The notes under the pieces were generated by a model, which saw nothing but the letters and a program-made list of their open reading frames with translations, searched no databases and was not told the DNA's origin. A stretch of DNA of 64,000 nt from Bacillota bacterium (GTDB lineage: Bacteria > Bacillota > Clostridia > Christensenellales > SZUA-584): positions 1-64,000 of the forward strand of contig JAEYZN010000036.1 in NCBI GenBank assembly GCA_023428025.1. Direction: 5' to 3'. Numbering within the stretch: position 1 is the stretch's first letter; each line of letters begins with the position of its first letter. The position numbers and the translations under genes are program-made. Shown here piece by piece: positions 1-8,044 of this stretch.

Positions 1-355
1 CTCCCGTTTTAGGCGCATACGACATCGGCGACACGCCTGTCATCGACGCGTTGGACATCGGTGCGTTGGACATCGGCGATACCCCCGTCATCGGCGCGTT
101 GGACATCGGTGCGTTAGACATCGGCGATACCCCCGTGTTAGCCATTGGAGACACTCCTGTCATCGGAGTTGTCGTCATGTTCGGCATGGACGACATGTTG
201 GGTACGGACGAAATATTCGGCGTTGTGCGCGAATATGGCATCACACTCTCCCCAGTCATTTTCATATCCTTCGCCGGAGCAGTCTTTTGTGCGCCTCCGC
301 TTTGCATACGGCCGGCCTGCCCTGCCGTATTGTTATACGGTTGGCTCACTAGCAT
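1..355 (-). CDS. Met/Pro-repeat spore coat-like protein (GerQ-like?), C-terminus beyond window edge
   Basis: Read on the minus strand from ATG at 355, preceded by a GGGGG-type ribosome binding site; 118 codons are visible and the frame is still open at the edge. The protein begins MLVSQPYNNTAGQAGRMQSG, then becomes a low-complexity array of short units of the kinds PMTGVSPMSNAP and PMSNAPMSNA. Short Met/Pro/Asn/Ser/Thr repeats are typical of clostridial spore coat proteins. It lies 26 bp downstream of the CwlJ-like gene in the same direction, so the two are probably cotranscribed. In Bacillus, CwlJ depends on GerQ, which has a variable low-complexity N-terminal tail and a conserved C-terminal domain; a GerQ-like role is inferred from neighbourhood only, because the diagnostic C-terminal part is outside the window. 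Confidence 0.72.
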   Translation of the reverse strand, partial: MLVSQPYNNTAGQAGRMQSGGAQKTAPAKDMKMTGESVMPYSRTTPNISSVPNMSSMPNMTTTPMTGVSPMANTGVSPMSNAPMSNAPMTGVSPMSNAPMSNASMTGVSPMSYAPKTG

Positions 356-381
356 TTGGTTTCCCCCTTTCCTGTGGAATA

Positions 382-825
382 TTATGTCTCAGCATACAAG
401 GCTGTGGGCTGATAGAAGCAGTGTTGGTTAATCCTGTTGAACTGCACGCCCGTCCTGTTGTATGGAAAATAAGGTGGGCAGTTGACACTGTAGGGATTCA
501 TGTACCACAGCGTCTCCACAACGCCGGGATGAATATTGCCGGCCAGCGCCCAGTCTGCCACGTCATAGTGTATCTGTTCAGGGGAACTGCTCCACACCGT
601 CTGCGGGTTGAATTCCCCGCCCACCGTGCGCATATAGCATGTAAACTGCCCCGGCTGGATCATCACCCGTCTCAGATCCCCCTGACCCGTCCTTAAGTAT
701 TCTCCGTGTGATACGTGCACGCGGTTCATGATGGTGGAGGCCACGGCCTGCATGCCTCCCAGGCCTTCACCGCCCGCTTCGCAGTTGATCATACGCGCAA
801 AAAGCTCTCTCGCTGAAAATTCCAT
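382..825 (-). CDS. cwlJ: SleB-domain cortex hydrolase, CwlJ-like
   Basis: A 147-residue protein made only of a hydrolase-2 (SleB) catalytic domain, as in CwlJ, without the signal peptide or peptidoglycan-binding domain of SleB. The N-terminal segment FSARELFARMINCEAGGEG carries the conserved catalytic Glu region, followed by the AVASTIMNRV motif. The family degrades spore cortex peptidoglycan during germination. I chose ATG 825 because GGAG stands 6 nt upstream; ATGs at 837 and 852 are in frame but lack a good site. The frame is open upstream to 1191, but that part has no family similarity and overlaps the divergent gene. It is divergent from a SleL-like gene, which supports a germination role. 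Confidence 0.88.
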   Translation of the reverse strand: MEFSARELFARMINCEAGGEGLGGMQAVASTIMNRVHVSHGEYLRTGQGDLRRVMIQPGQFTCYMRTVGGEFNPQTVWSSSPEQIHYDVADWALAGNIHPGVVETLWYMNPYSVNCPPYFPYNRTGVQFNRINQHCFYQPTALYAET

Positions 826-1032
826 CGCTATCTCCATAAGCTTAAGATTCATTTTACGGACAGTGCCGCCTTCCCTCGCGGCATAGTATAGTATATTGAG
901 ACTGCTCCAAAAGTGATAAAGTTTTCTCCCAAATTTTATTCGGTGTTTTTTAAAGAACCCTGTCCGCACGCTTCCCATATAATAAACAAGCGGGAAACCG
1001 CGAATAAGAACACCAAAAAGGAAGTGAGTTTT

Positions 1033-2322
1033 TTGGACATACATGTTGTGCAGCCGGGCGATTCGCTCTACAACATCGCTCAACGGTTCGGCGTGGACGC
1101 CGGCGATATATACGAGGCCAATGAGCTGTCCGGCATCCCGTACCTCGTTGTCGGGCAGTCGATCGTGATTCCGACCGCGGAGACCGTACATACTGTCCGT
1201 CCCGGGGATACGCTGTGGTCTCTCTCGCGCCGGTATGGCACAACGGTGAGCGACATCGTCGCGCTCAACGGCATCACCAACCCCGATGCCGTAACCCCCG
1301 GCACTGTGCTGCGCATCCCTGTGCGCGAGCGCAATTACGGATACATCGAGGTCAACGGATACATCGAGCCCACCACGCCCGAAGAGGAAGCGCAGACGGT
1401 CCGCGAAGCCGGCGAATACCTCACGTATTTAAGCCCGTTCAGCTATCAGGTACAGGCGGACGGCAGTTTAAGGGCGATCAACGACGAGGCCATGCTGAGC
1501 GCCGCGCAGGAGTTCCGGGTGGCGCCGCTGCTGGTCATCACCAACTTCGCCAACGGCAACTTTGACACCAACCTTGTCGACTCGATACTTAAGGATACGG
1601 GCTTGCAGGATACGCTGATTGAAAACGTGCTCAATACGATGAACGCCAAGGGCTATTACGGCATCAATATCGACTTTGAGCGCATCTCCCCCGAAAACCG
1701 CCAGCTTTACAACGACTTCCTTCGCCGTATCACCAGCGCGCTGCATGCGGAGAACTATGTGGTTTCCACCGCGCTCGCGCCGAAGGCCTCGGATGTACAG
1801 ACCGGTTCGTGGCACGGCGCGCACGATTACGCGGCTCACGGCGAGATCGTCGATTTCGTGATCATTATGACGTATGAATGGGGCTGGTCGGGCGGACCGC
1901 CGTATGCCGTGGCGCCCGTCGATCTGGTGGAGGACGTTATCCAATACGCCGTGTCGGTGATACCCAGCCGCAAGATCATGATGGGCATGCCGCTTTACGG
2001 TTACGACTGGCCGCTGCCCTACATGCCGGGCGGCCGCTGGGCCCGGCGCATCGATCCCCAGCAGGCCATCAGGCTGGCGGCGGAAAAGGGCATGGCGATA
2101 CAGTTCAACGAGCAGACGCAATCGCCTACGTTCAAATACCACGATACCAACGGCATAGAGCATGAGGTGTGGTTCGAGGATGCGCGCAGCGTACGCGCCA
2201 AGCTGCTGCTGGTCAACCAATATGATCTGCGCGGCGTCAGCTACTGGCTGCTCGGTCTGTCGTTCCCGCAGAACTGGGCGGTTCTTTCCAGCATGTACAA
2301 CATCGTGAAGGTCGTTCCGTAA
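1033..2322 (+). CDS. sleL: LysM-LysM-GH18 spore cortex N-acetylglucosaminidase, SleL/YaaH-like
   Basis: 429 residues from TTG 1033, chosen because AAGGAAG lies 8 nt upstream and the protein then starts directly at the first LysM (HVVQPGDSLYNIAQRFG); an in-frame earlier start at 913 would add an unrelated tail. Two LysM modules occupy about residues 3-45 and 50-97. They are followed by a GH18 catalytic domain whose active-site strand reads GINIDFERI, with the catalytic Glu near residue 216. There is no signal peptide, as usual for coat-associated SleL, which acts on cortical fragments during germination. Divergent from the CwlJ-like gene. A strong terminator follows at 2332. Confidence 0.92.
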   Translation: MDIHVVQPGDSLYNIAQRFGVDAGDIYEANELSGIPYLVVGQSIVIPTAETVHTVRPGDTLWSLSRRYGTTVSDIVALNGITNPDAVTPGTVLRIPVRERNYGYIEVNGYIEPTTPEEEAQTVREAGEYLTYLSPFSYQVQADGSLRAINDEAMLSAAQEFRVAPLLVITNFANGNFDTNLVDSILKDTGLQDTLIENVLNTMNAKGYYGINIDFERISPENRQLYNDFLRRITSALHAENYVVSTALAPKASDVQTGSWHGAHDYAAHGEIVDFVIIMTYEWGWSGGPPYAVAPVDLVEDVIQYAVSVIPSRKIMMGMPLYGYDWPLPYMPGGRWARRIDPQQAIRLAAEKGMAIQFNEQTQSPTFKYHDTNGIEHEVWFEDARSVRAKLLLVNQYDLRGVSYWLLGLSFPQNWAVLSSMYNIVKVVP

Positions 2323-2331
2323 TCATCAGGT

Positions 2332-2366
2332 AAAATGGCGGTCAGAAAATGGCCGCCATTTTATTT
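2332..2366 (+). terminator. Rho-independent terminator after sleL
   Basis: AAAATGGCGG and CCGCCATTTT form a 10-bp stem with an 11-nt loop, followed by a T-rich run, directly after the SleL-like stop codon. Confidence 0.85.
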
Positions 2367-2371
2367 CTCAC

Positions 2372-2400
2372 TTGACATTATTATACTTGTTATATATTAT
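2372..2400 (+). promoter_or_regulatory. Promoter of padR
   Basis: TTGACA at 2372-2377 and TATTAT at 2395-2400 are separated by 17 nt, 28 nt before the padR start. The downstream AT-rich sequence around 2391-2420 contains partial inverted repeats and may be the autoregulatory PadR site; that part is inference. Confidence 0.6.
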
Positions 2401-2428
2401 TCTACTCATATAATATAAGGAGAATAAT

Positions 2429-2995
2429 ATGACGCTTCAATACGCGCTGCTCGGTCTGCTGAGCTATCACGACCAGACCGGATACGGCCTGAAAAAGCTG
2501 TTCGACGATTCCATACGCAATTTCTGGCACGCCAGCATCAGCCAGATATACCGCGAGCTCAACGCGCTGCAGGCGAAAGGCTTCGTGACATCCCAGGTGT
2601 TGCCCCAGGCCGACCGCCCGGATAAACGCGTCTACAGCATCACAGAAAAAGGCCGTGCCGCGTTCTCCGAATGGATCGTGCATTTCCCCGAAAAGCTGTC
2701 CAAGGAAAAACGCGACGAATTTTCGCTGCGGCTGTTCTTCGGCTCCAGTATCGGAAAAGACGAGGTCACCCGCCAGTTCGAGCGGTTGATCCGGGAAAAG
2801 GAGCGCGAGCTTATCGTCGTGGAGCGCTTTATGGATATGGCGAAGGACTACGCGCAAAAACTCGCTCTCTATGGCGGCGAGGAGTTGTACTGGCGCTTCA
2901 TACTGCGCCGCGCTGAGATGAACTTGAACAACACGATCGCCTGGGCCACAGAATGCCTCGGCGTACTGAAGGAGCTAAAAGATGAAGGCTGTTAA
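2429..2995 (+). CDS. PadR-family transcriptional regulator
   Basis: 188 residues. The N-terminal winged helix (about residues 5-78) has the family pattern YALLGLLSYHDQTGYGLKKL and the wing motif DRPDKRVYSITEKG. The C-terminal half (about 95-180) is the helical dimerisation region of VirR/AphA-type PadR proteins. ATG 2429 has AAGGAG upstream. PadR proteins usually repress an adjacent gene and themselves; the likely targets here are the small ORF at 2982 and the hydrolase at 3092, which follow in the same direction with overlap or a short gap. Ligand unknown. Confidence 0.9.
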   Translation: MTLQYALLGLLSYHDQTGYGLKKLFDDSIRNFWHASISQIYRELNALQAKGFVTSQVLPQADRPDKRVYSITEKGRAAFSEWIVHFPEKLSKEKRDEFSLRLFFGSSIGKDEVTRQFERLIREKERELIVVERFMDMAKDYAQKLALYGGEELYWRFILRRAEMNLNNTIAWATECLGVLKELKDEGC

Positions 2996-3086
2996 AATTG
3001 TCGGAATCACAAGCGGAAAAGACGGCGGTACAAAGGCTGTGTATGAAAACCTGCCGGGGCGCAGCCTCATGACGCAAGCGGGGTAA
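2982..3086 (+). CDS. 34-residue small ORF overlapping padR end
   Basis: ATG at 2982 lies inside the last codons of padR (overlap 14 nt), and the stop is 5 nt before the next gene. The peptide starts MKAVKIVGITSGKDGG, which resembles the first beta-strand and glycine loop of a nucleotide- or flavin-binding fold, but it ends after 34 residues. It could be a coupled small protein or the stump of a deleted gene. No family recognised. Confidence 0.35.
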   Translation: MKAVKIVGITSGKDGGTKAVYENLPGRSLMTQAG

Positions 3087-3091
3087 AGCGT

Positions 3092-3751
3092 ATGAAGATC
3101 ACCGAAGACGTTTACATGCTGAATTCTTCGCGCCACAGCCATGTCTTTCTGGTGCTGACGCCCGAGCCGGTGCTGATCGACACCGGCATGGGCTTTGCAG
3201 GCAGGGCGATGCTGCGCGAACTCAACAACCTGGGTTTGATGAACATCCGCCACATACTGCTGACGCACCACGATGTGGACCACATCGGCAACGCGGCGCG
3301 GCTGCAGGCGCAAACAGGCGCAACTGTCCACGCCTCCGCGGCGGACATCCCGTATATCACCGGCGAGCAGGAGCGGCACAGCTTCAAGAAATACATCGGC
3401 CGCCTGATGCGCGTCAAGCCGCCGGAGAACCTTGTGCCGTTTGGGGAAACCGAAGATGTCAACGGCATCCGCGTGATCCCCACCCCCGGCCACACGCCGG
3501 GGCATGTGTGTTTTCTTTATAAGGATGTGCTGTTTGCGGGAGATTTGCTGGAAAATAGAAAGAAGGGGCTGTTGCGGGGCCTCCGAAAAGACGAAGGCTT
3601 TTTGGGGTGCATCCCCTATCCCGCTCCATGGGGCTGGAATTACCCGATGCTGCTCGATTCCGTCAAAGCGATCTCTGCCTATCCGTTTGAATGGATCTGC
3701 CCGGCGCACGGCCAGCCGGTGCGGCGCGGAGAGCATCTCAAGCGGCGCTAA
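3092..3751 (+). CDS. Metallo-beta-lactamase-fold hydrolase
   Basis: 219 residues. The metal motif reads THHDVDHIG at about residues 67-75, i.e. HxDxDH with Asp in place of the second His of the usual HxHxDH. The other ligands are recognisable: His in PTPGHTPGH, Asp in LFAGDLL and a C-terminal His in CPAHGQP. The architecture is that of glyoxalase II-like hydrolases, but the substrate cannot be predicted. It follows padR and a small ORF and probably shares their transcript. The 3' end overlaps the convergent HAD gene by 4 nt. Confidence 0.85.
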   Translation: MKITEDVYMLNSSRHSHVFLVLTPEPVLIDTGMGFAGRAMLRELNNLGLMNIRHILLTHHDVDHIGNAARLQAQTGATVHASAADIPYITGEQERHSFKKYIGRLMRVKPPENLVPFGETEDVNGIRVIPTPGHTPGHVCFLYKDVLFAGDLLENRKKGLLRGLRKDEGFLGCIPYPAPWGWNYPMLLDSVKAISAYPFEWICPAHGQPVRRGEHLKRR

Positions 3752-4422
3752 TCCTCGATCACGCGCCAGTTCAGCGCAGGCAGCATGTTTTTCAAGTCTC
3801 TGTCCGGGCACACAGCGACGGGATGACCTACCATGTGCAGCATCGGCAGGTCGGAATAGCTGTCCGCGTAGGCGACGCTCTCGCTCCAGTCCACGGATTT
3901 GCCCGCGAAGGCCGTGACCAGCCGGTCGGCCTTGCCGTCGCCGCACACGATGTCCAGCTCGCGATGGATGTCCACGGTGCCGTCCTTGTAGTGCAGCGCC
4001 GTGCCGATCACGGTGTCGATGCCGATCGCCGCACCCACATACTCCATCAGCGTCTCGTAGCCACCCGACAGCAGCACGGTGTGCAAGCCCGCCTCTTTGG
4101 CTTTGCGCAGCTCATCCAGCATCGACGGGCGCAGCCGGGGCACGATGAGCCGCGCGTTCTGTTCAAAGAATGCGGCGACCTCTTTCTCGCTCATGCCGAT
4201 GAAAATGCGAGTGACGCGCTGCAGCGCGGTCCGGCGCATCATCTCGCGCGAGAGCCCGCGCGCGATCCCCAGCTTATAGCGCACATACAGCCCGCCCACC
4301 GACGCGTACGCCGCCAGCAGACGCCGCATGGAGCGCTTCTCGGCGCGCCACTCGCACAGCAGGAAGGGCAGCGTGTCCTGCGGAAACAACGTACCGTCAA
4401 AATCAAAAATCGCCAGCTTCAT
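3748..4422 (-). CDS. HAD-superfamily phosphatase (subfamily IB, SerB-like)
   Basis: 224 residues. Motif I is FDFDGT at residues 6-11 (nucleophile Asp7, general acid Asp9), motif II is the LLSGG serine, and motif IV is the acidic stretch ADSYSDLPML. The helical cap between motifs I and II is typical of HAD-IB enzymes related to phosphoserine phosphatase and to lipid or nucleotide monophosphatases. The start ATGA overlaps the stop of the upstream minus-strand ORF at 4419, suggesting translational coupling. Substrate unknown. Confidence 0.87.
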   Translation of the reverse strand: MKLAIFDFDGTLFPQDTLPFLLCEWRAEKRSMRRLLAAYASVGGLYVRYKLGIARGLSREMMRRTALQRVTRIFIGMSEKEVAAFFEQNARLIVPRLRPSMLDELRKAKEAGLHTVLLSGGYETLMEYVGAAIGIDTVIGTALHYKDGTVDIHRELDIVCGDGKADRLVTAFAGKSVDWSESVAYADSYSDLPMLHMVGHPVAVCPDRDLKNMLPALNWRVIED

Positions 4423-4691
4423 CTATCACTCTCTCCGGAAACAGTGTTGTCTTTATTCTTCTGCCGCGTATCGTTGCCGCAAAGGGCGTTGCGAATCGCC
4501 CTCTCGTCGCTTACCGACGTTGACCAGCACGCGGTCGCCTTCTCCGGATGCGGCAGCAGCGCCACGCGCATCTCATCTATGTTGTGCGCCGAACGCAACG
4601 CGTAAACACCGGCAACACCCCGGCCGCGTTCATCCTGTCCGGCAGCACAACAAGTTGCGGTATCTCTTTGCCGGCAAGGCGCCATGCTCAC
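4419..4691 (-). CDS. Unrecognised 90-residue ORF, possibly a gene remnant
   Basis: Starts with GTG at 4691, 12 nt after the stop of the upstream gene, and its TGA overlaps the HAD start (ATGA), as expected in an operon. The central part contains the phrase RVALLPHPEKATA and the rest is not recognised. A different minus-strand frame over the first half (about 4585-4690) also reads like protein, which hints at a frameshifted remnant. The 280 bp between the two flanking genes hold nothing else. Confidence 0.35.
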   Translation of the reverse strand: MSMAPCRQRDTATCCAAGQDERGRGVAGVYALRSAHNIDEMRVALLPHPEKATACWSTSVSDERAIRNALCGNDTRQKNKDNTVSGESDR

Positions 4692-4702
4692 CGGATATAC
4701 GT

Positions 4703-5293
4703 TTACTGCGCGTCTCCGGCCAGCGGCCCGATCCGCGCCATCAGACGATCGCGCGCATCCAACAGCGCCACAATGTCCACGTCCATATCATCGGCGATAA
4801 AATCCTCCGGATCGGTGATAGGCTCCGTGTCCGCCGCGCCGCCGAACAGGCTCCCCCGAACGCCGTATACCGGATAGCGCTTGGCGCACCGGTACGCCAG
4901 CCGGATGATGCCCTCGCATTTGTAAAGCTTGCATAGCAGATCGTCCAGATTCTCTTCCGGCGAATCCAAAACGATGCTCTCGATCTTTTCTTCAAAGTCT
5001 CTGTTCTCGGCGCTGAACTTTTCGATGAGGCCGAACACATAGTCCGACGCCTCCTGCACGTTCCTTGCGGCCCCCAACACCGCTCCCACCGTCTCTTCGT
5101 CAGAGTCCTCCGTCAGCAGCTCCTGGCACTTCTCCATTTTGTCGTCCAGCCTGATCACGTAAAACAGCCGCAGCAGGGCGTCGTGAATGTACCCCGGCGC
5201 CTCATCGTCAGAGCCCGCCTCCTCCGCGGAACGCATCAGCATCCGCGCCAGCTCGCCATATTGGTTCGCCGTTTCGATCATCCTGTCTTCCAT
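4703..5293 (-). CDS. Conserved-looking acidic hypothetical protein
   Basis: 196 residues, strongly acidic and helical, no membrane segment or signal peptide. It starts MEDRMIETANQYGELARMLM and includes runs such as EDSDEETVGAVLG and DSPEENLDDLLCKLY. ATG 5293 has AAGGAGG 8 nt upstream, a very good initiation site. The 5' leader carries a GGGCAT/ATGCCC hairpin (5307-5325) just before the ribosome binding site, which might modulate expression. No family recognised; the next genes on the strand are the 90-residue ORF and the HAD phosphatase. Confidence 0.7.
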   Translation of the reverse strand: MEDRMIETANQYGELARMLMRSAEEAGSDDEAPGYIHDALLRLFYVIRLDDKMEKCQELLTEDSDEETVGAVLGAARNVQEASDYVFGLIEKFSAENRDFEEKIESIVLDSPEENLDDLLCKLYKCEGIIRLAYRCAKRYPVYGVRGSLFGGAADTEPITDPEDFIADDMDVDIVALLDARDRLMARIGPLAGDAQ

Positions 5294-5539
5294 GACGCCA
5301 CCCTCCTTATATCCAGGGCATACCGGTGATGCCCGGTTTTTTCGGCGCTTTTTCAGCGCGCTTCTTATTGTTCATATTATCAGCCGTTTGCTGCTTTCGC
5401 AACGGCATCTTCCGATATTTAACAAAGGCGCGTTAACAAAAATTACAACGAGAGTATTTAGCCCATCTGCAAAAATTAATGTGAGAAACGTTTATTTTGG
5501 CCCGGCATAGATTATAGTGAACGGCTAAAAAAGGGTGAT

Positions 5540-6373
5540 TTGGATTTGAACATTATTCTGGGCATTGAAGATCAGGGTCTTGAACTGGCGCCGTTGATTG
5601 CCAACCGGATGCATGACGCGCTGCGGCAGGGCTGCCTTGTAAGCATGAATGAAATAGACGGCGCCGAAGGCCGCATCGCAAACGTGAGTGTGACGGATTC
5701 TGAAAACGACTCCGGCAAGGAACGTACGATGCTGTGCACCCTTCTAGCGGACATCATCGTGGAAAACCTGCAGATCCGGCATATGGTGCGGCTGCTCAAA
5801 CAAAAATACAGCTTCCTCTCCGAGAAGGAGCAATGCGATATACTCGTACGGGCGCTCAAGCGGCTCTGGTACGGCAAGTCCGGCCAGAAAAACGAGGTGG
5901 CGCTCTGCAAGGTGGATGTAAAACAGCGGCTTTCAGAATTGCTGCAGCAAAGCGATGCGGACACGATGATGCTGGAGGGCTTCATGCGTTTCCGCATGAA
6001 GGACTATCTGGAAACGTGGGAAAAAGAGCTGGCCTGGTGTGTGCAGGACCATGTGCGCAAAAAAGAATACGCCGAGTTCGTGGAGATTCTGCGGCTGTTT
6101 GTCAAGATACGCATCCCGCGCGTGCGCCAGGTACACCTGTGCGTGGACGGGGACGGCGAATATGTGCTGCTGGATGAACGTCTCTGCCTGCTGGAACGCC
6201 GGTTCTCCGGCGCGCGCAGCGACAAGGACGACGCGCTCCTCTCCGCGCTCGTCAACATCGCCCCGCTGTCCATCGTCGTGCACAACCGTGAGCGGTTCTG
6301 GGATGCGCGCATCATCGAAACGATCAAGGACGTGTTCGGTACCCGCGTGGAATTCTCCGAGGATATGCTATAG
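5540..6373 (+). CDS. ytxC: YtxC-family putative sporulation protein
   Basis: 277 residues from TTG 5540, preceded by AGGGTGA. The layout matches YtxC-like proteins: a variable N-terminus, a basic helical central region (about residues 75-180, including LLKQKYSFLSEKEQCDIL and LRLFVKIRIPRV) and a C-terminal segment ending in SIVVHNRERFWDARIIETIKDVF. The family is restricted to endospore formers and its molecular function is not established. It stands alone between an intergenic region and the amidohydrolase. Confidence 0.8.
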   Translation: MDLNIILGIEDQGLELAPLIANRMHDALRQGCLVSMNEIDGAEGRIANVSVTDSENDSGKERTMLCTLLADIIVENLQIRHMVRLLKQKYSFLSEKEQCDILVRALKRLWYGKSGQKNEVALCKVDVKQRLSELLQQSDADTMMLEGFMRFRMKDYLETWEKELAWCVQDHVRKKEYAEFVEILRLFVKIRIPRVRQVHLCVDGDGEYVLLDERLCLLERRFSGARSDKDDALLSALVNIAPLSIVVHNRERFWDARIIETIKDVFGTRVEFSEDML

Positions 6374-6555
6374 CGGCTCTGTTAACCGGCGTTGTCAGCG
6401 GGGCCGCCGCACCCCCATACCCAATTCTTTAGGAGCTGGCTTTGGACATGCCCCCGCCGTCCGCATAAGCGCAATCGTTATTCATAATGCTTTCCTTTTG
6501 TCTTGCCCCGGTTGCTTTAGTGTAGTAAAATGGGAAAAAGCAATTGGAGACAGAC

Positions 6556-7341
6556 ATGATCATCGATTTTCACACGCACTGCTTTCACGACAAAATAGCG
6601 CCAGCGGCGATCGACGCGCTGGAGGACAAGGCCCGTATTGCGGCCGCGCACGACGGCACGGTGAGCGGGCTGCTCCGTCATATGGCCGACAGCGGGGTCG
6701 ATAAAAGCGTGGTGCTGCCGGTGGCCACCAAGCCATCTCAGGTGCCCGTCATCAACGCATGGGCGCTGGAGCACAAGCAGGACGCGCTTTGCTTCTTTGG
6801 CGCGCTGCATCCGGACGATACGGATTGGGAGCAGACCCTGCAAAGCCTCAAGCAAAATGGTTTCAAGGGCATTAAGCTGCACCCGGATTACCAGCACTTT
6901 TTCGCCAACGAACCGCGCATCATGCCCCTCTATGAAGCGATTCGCGCCTTGGACCTCATCGTGGTGCTGCACGCGGGCGTGGACGTCGGGTATCCCGCGC
7001 CGGTGCACTGCACGCCGCTCATGATCCGGCGCGTTGTCCAGAACTTCCCGGGTATCCGGCTGGTAGCGGCGCACATGGGTTCCCACGCTCTCTGGCAGGA
7101 CGTTGAAGAGGTTCTGGTCGGTATGCCCCTATATCTGGACACATCGTATTCGCATTACAAGCTGCTGGACAGCGGCATGGCGCGTATGATCAGCAAGCAC
7201 GGCGCGGAAAACGTGCTGTTCGGCACCGACTCGCCGTGGAAAAAGGCGGATGATGAGATCGCCCGCATCAGCGGCCTTCCCCTCCCCGCATCGGATATCG
7301 AGCGTATACTATCACTGAACGCACTGGAGTTGCTGGTCTAA
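6556..7341 (+). CDS. Amidohydrolase-2 family metal-dependent hydrolase
   Basis: 261 residues from ATG 6556, with GGAG 6 nt upstream; the in-frame TTG at 6544 would bury that site. Metal ligands follow the TIM-barrel amidohydrolase pattern: DFHTHCF near residue 4, GIKLHPDYQ, VVLHAG, AAHMGSH and the C-terminal FGTDSPW. Such proteins include decarboxylases and lactonases of the ACMSD/LigI type, but the substrate cannot be assigned. Monocistronic. Confidence 0.85.
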   Translation: MIIDFHTHCFHDKIAPAAIDALEDKARIAAAHDGTVSGLLRHMADSGVDKSVVLPVATKPSQVPVINAWALEHKQDALCFFGALHPDDTDWEQTLQSLKQNGFKGIKLHPDYQHFFANEPRIMPLYEAIRALDLIVVLHAGVDVGYPAPVHCTPLMIRRVVQNFPGIRLVAAHMGSHALWQDVEEVLVGMPLYLDTSYSHYKLLDSGMARMISKHGAENVLFGTDSPWKKADDEIARISGLPLPASDIERILSLNALELLV

Positions 7342-7608
7342 AAGCCTGAGGACCATTTCGCATGTCTGCGGCAGACATCAATAAAAAAGGGCTGAAGGAA
7401 GCCGAATTTTATTATGCCTTTTGCCTGAAACCGTCAGTAAAAGGCGAACATTATAACGTTTAAAACCCGTCAAAAGCTCTCAAATATCTTTGTCCGGGCA
7501 AAATTTACGTGCAAATCGCGTCTGACACCCGTTACATACCGCTAACACATGGCGTCCTCCCCTCATATGATATAAGGGAAACCAAAACAGCATACCGCGG
7601 GGTGACGT

Positions 7609-7968
7609 ATGATAGAGCGAGGAGATATATACTATGCGGATTTAAACCCCGTTACCGGATCGGAGCAAGGCGGCATACGTCCTGTGCTTGTGATACAAAA
7701 CGACACCGGCAATCGGTTCAGCCCGACGGTGATCGTTGCAGCCATAACGTCCAATCTTGGCAAGGCGCGACTGCCCACGCACATCATCATCGACGAGGAT
7801 GTGCTGTCGGAAAAGAGCGTGGTGCTGCTCGAACAGATCAGAACCATTGACAAGACAAGGCTGATCAAAAAAATGGGGCGGCTCAGTGAAAAGGATATGC
7901 TGCGCATAGACGAAGCGATATCCATCAGCATGGGGTTTGATAAAACAAAACAAAACGACAGAAACTAA
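7609..7968 (+). CDS. mazF: MazF/EndoA-type mRNA interferase toxin
   Basis: 119 residues. The start MIERGDIYYADLNPVTGSEQ is the characteristic N-terminus of Bacillus NdoA/EndoA, and RPVLVIQND and the central TSNLGKARLPTHI loop also match. The family cleaves RNA at short sequence motifs and is normally neutralised by a small DNA-binding antitoxin encoded immediately upstream. No antitoxin-like ORF is visible in the preceding 267 bp (7342-7608), where I see only a short hairpin near 7362-7378 and an AT-rich stretch. A strong terminator follows. Confidence 0.9.
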   Translation: MIERGDIYYADLNPVTGSEQGGIRPVLVIQNDTGNRFSPTVIVAAITSNLGKARLPTHIIIDEDVLSEKSVVLLEQIRTIDKTRLIKKMGRLSEKDMLRIDEAISISMGFDKTKQNDRN

Positions 7969-7997
7969 AGCGGAAGACGAACATCTTCCGCTTTTTT
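7968..7997 (+). terminator. Rho-independent terminator after mazF
   Basis: AAGCGGAAGA and TCTTCCGCTT form a 10-bp perfect stem with a 6-nt loop followed by TTTT; it starts at the toxin stop codon. Confidence 0.9.
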
Positions 7998-8044
7998 ACT
8001 GGACTTCCGATAAGCGGAGTGTTGGTACACAGACGGGAGGCCTC

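Noticed and set aside
1..150. Tandem repeats as a CRISPR array
   Set aside because: Units are about 12-42 nt, contiguous, without unique spacers, and keep a reading frame.
51..431. Plus-strand repeat ORF (ALDIGDTPVIG units)
   Set aside because: It is the antisense reading of the minus-strand Met/Pro repeat coat gene, which has a good ribosome binding site, a natural composition and an operon partner.
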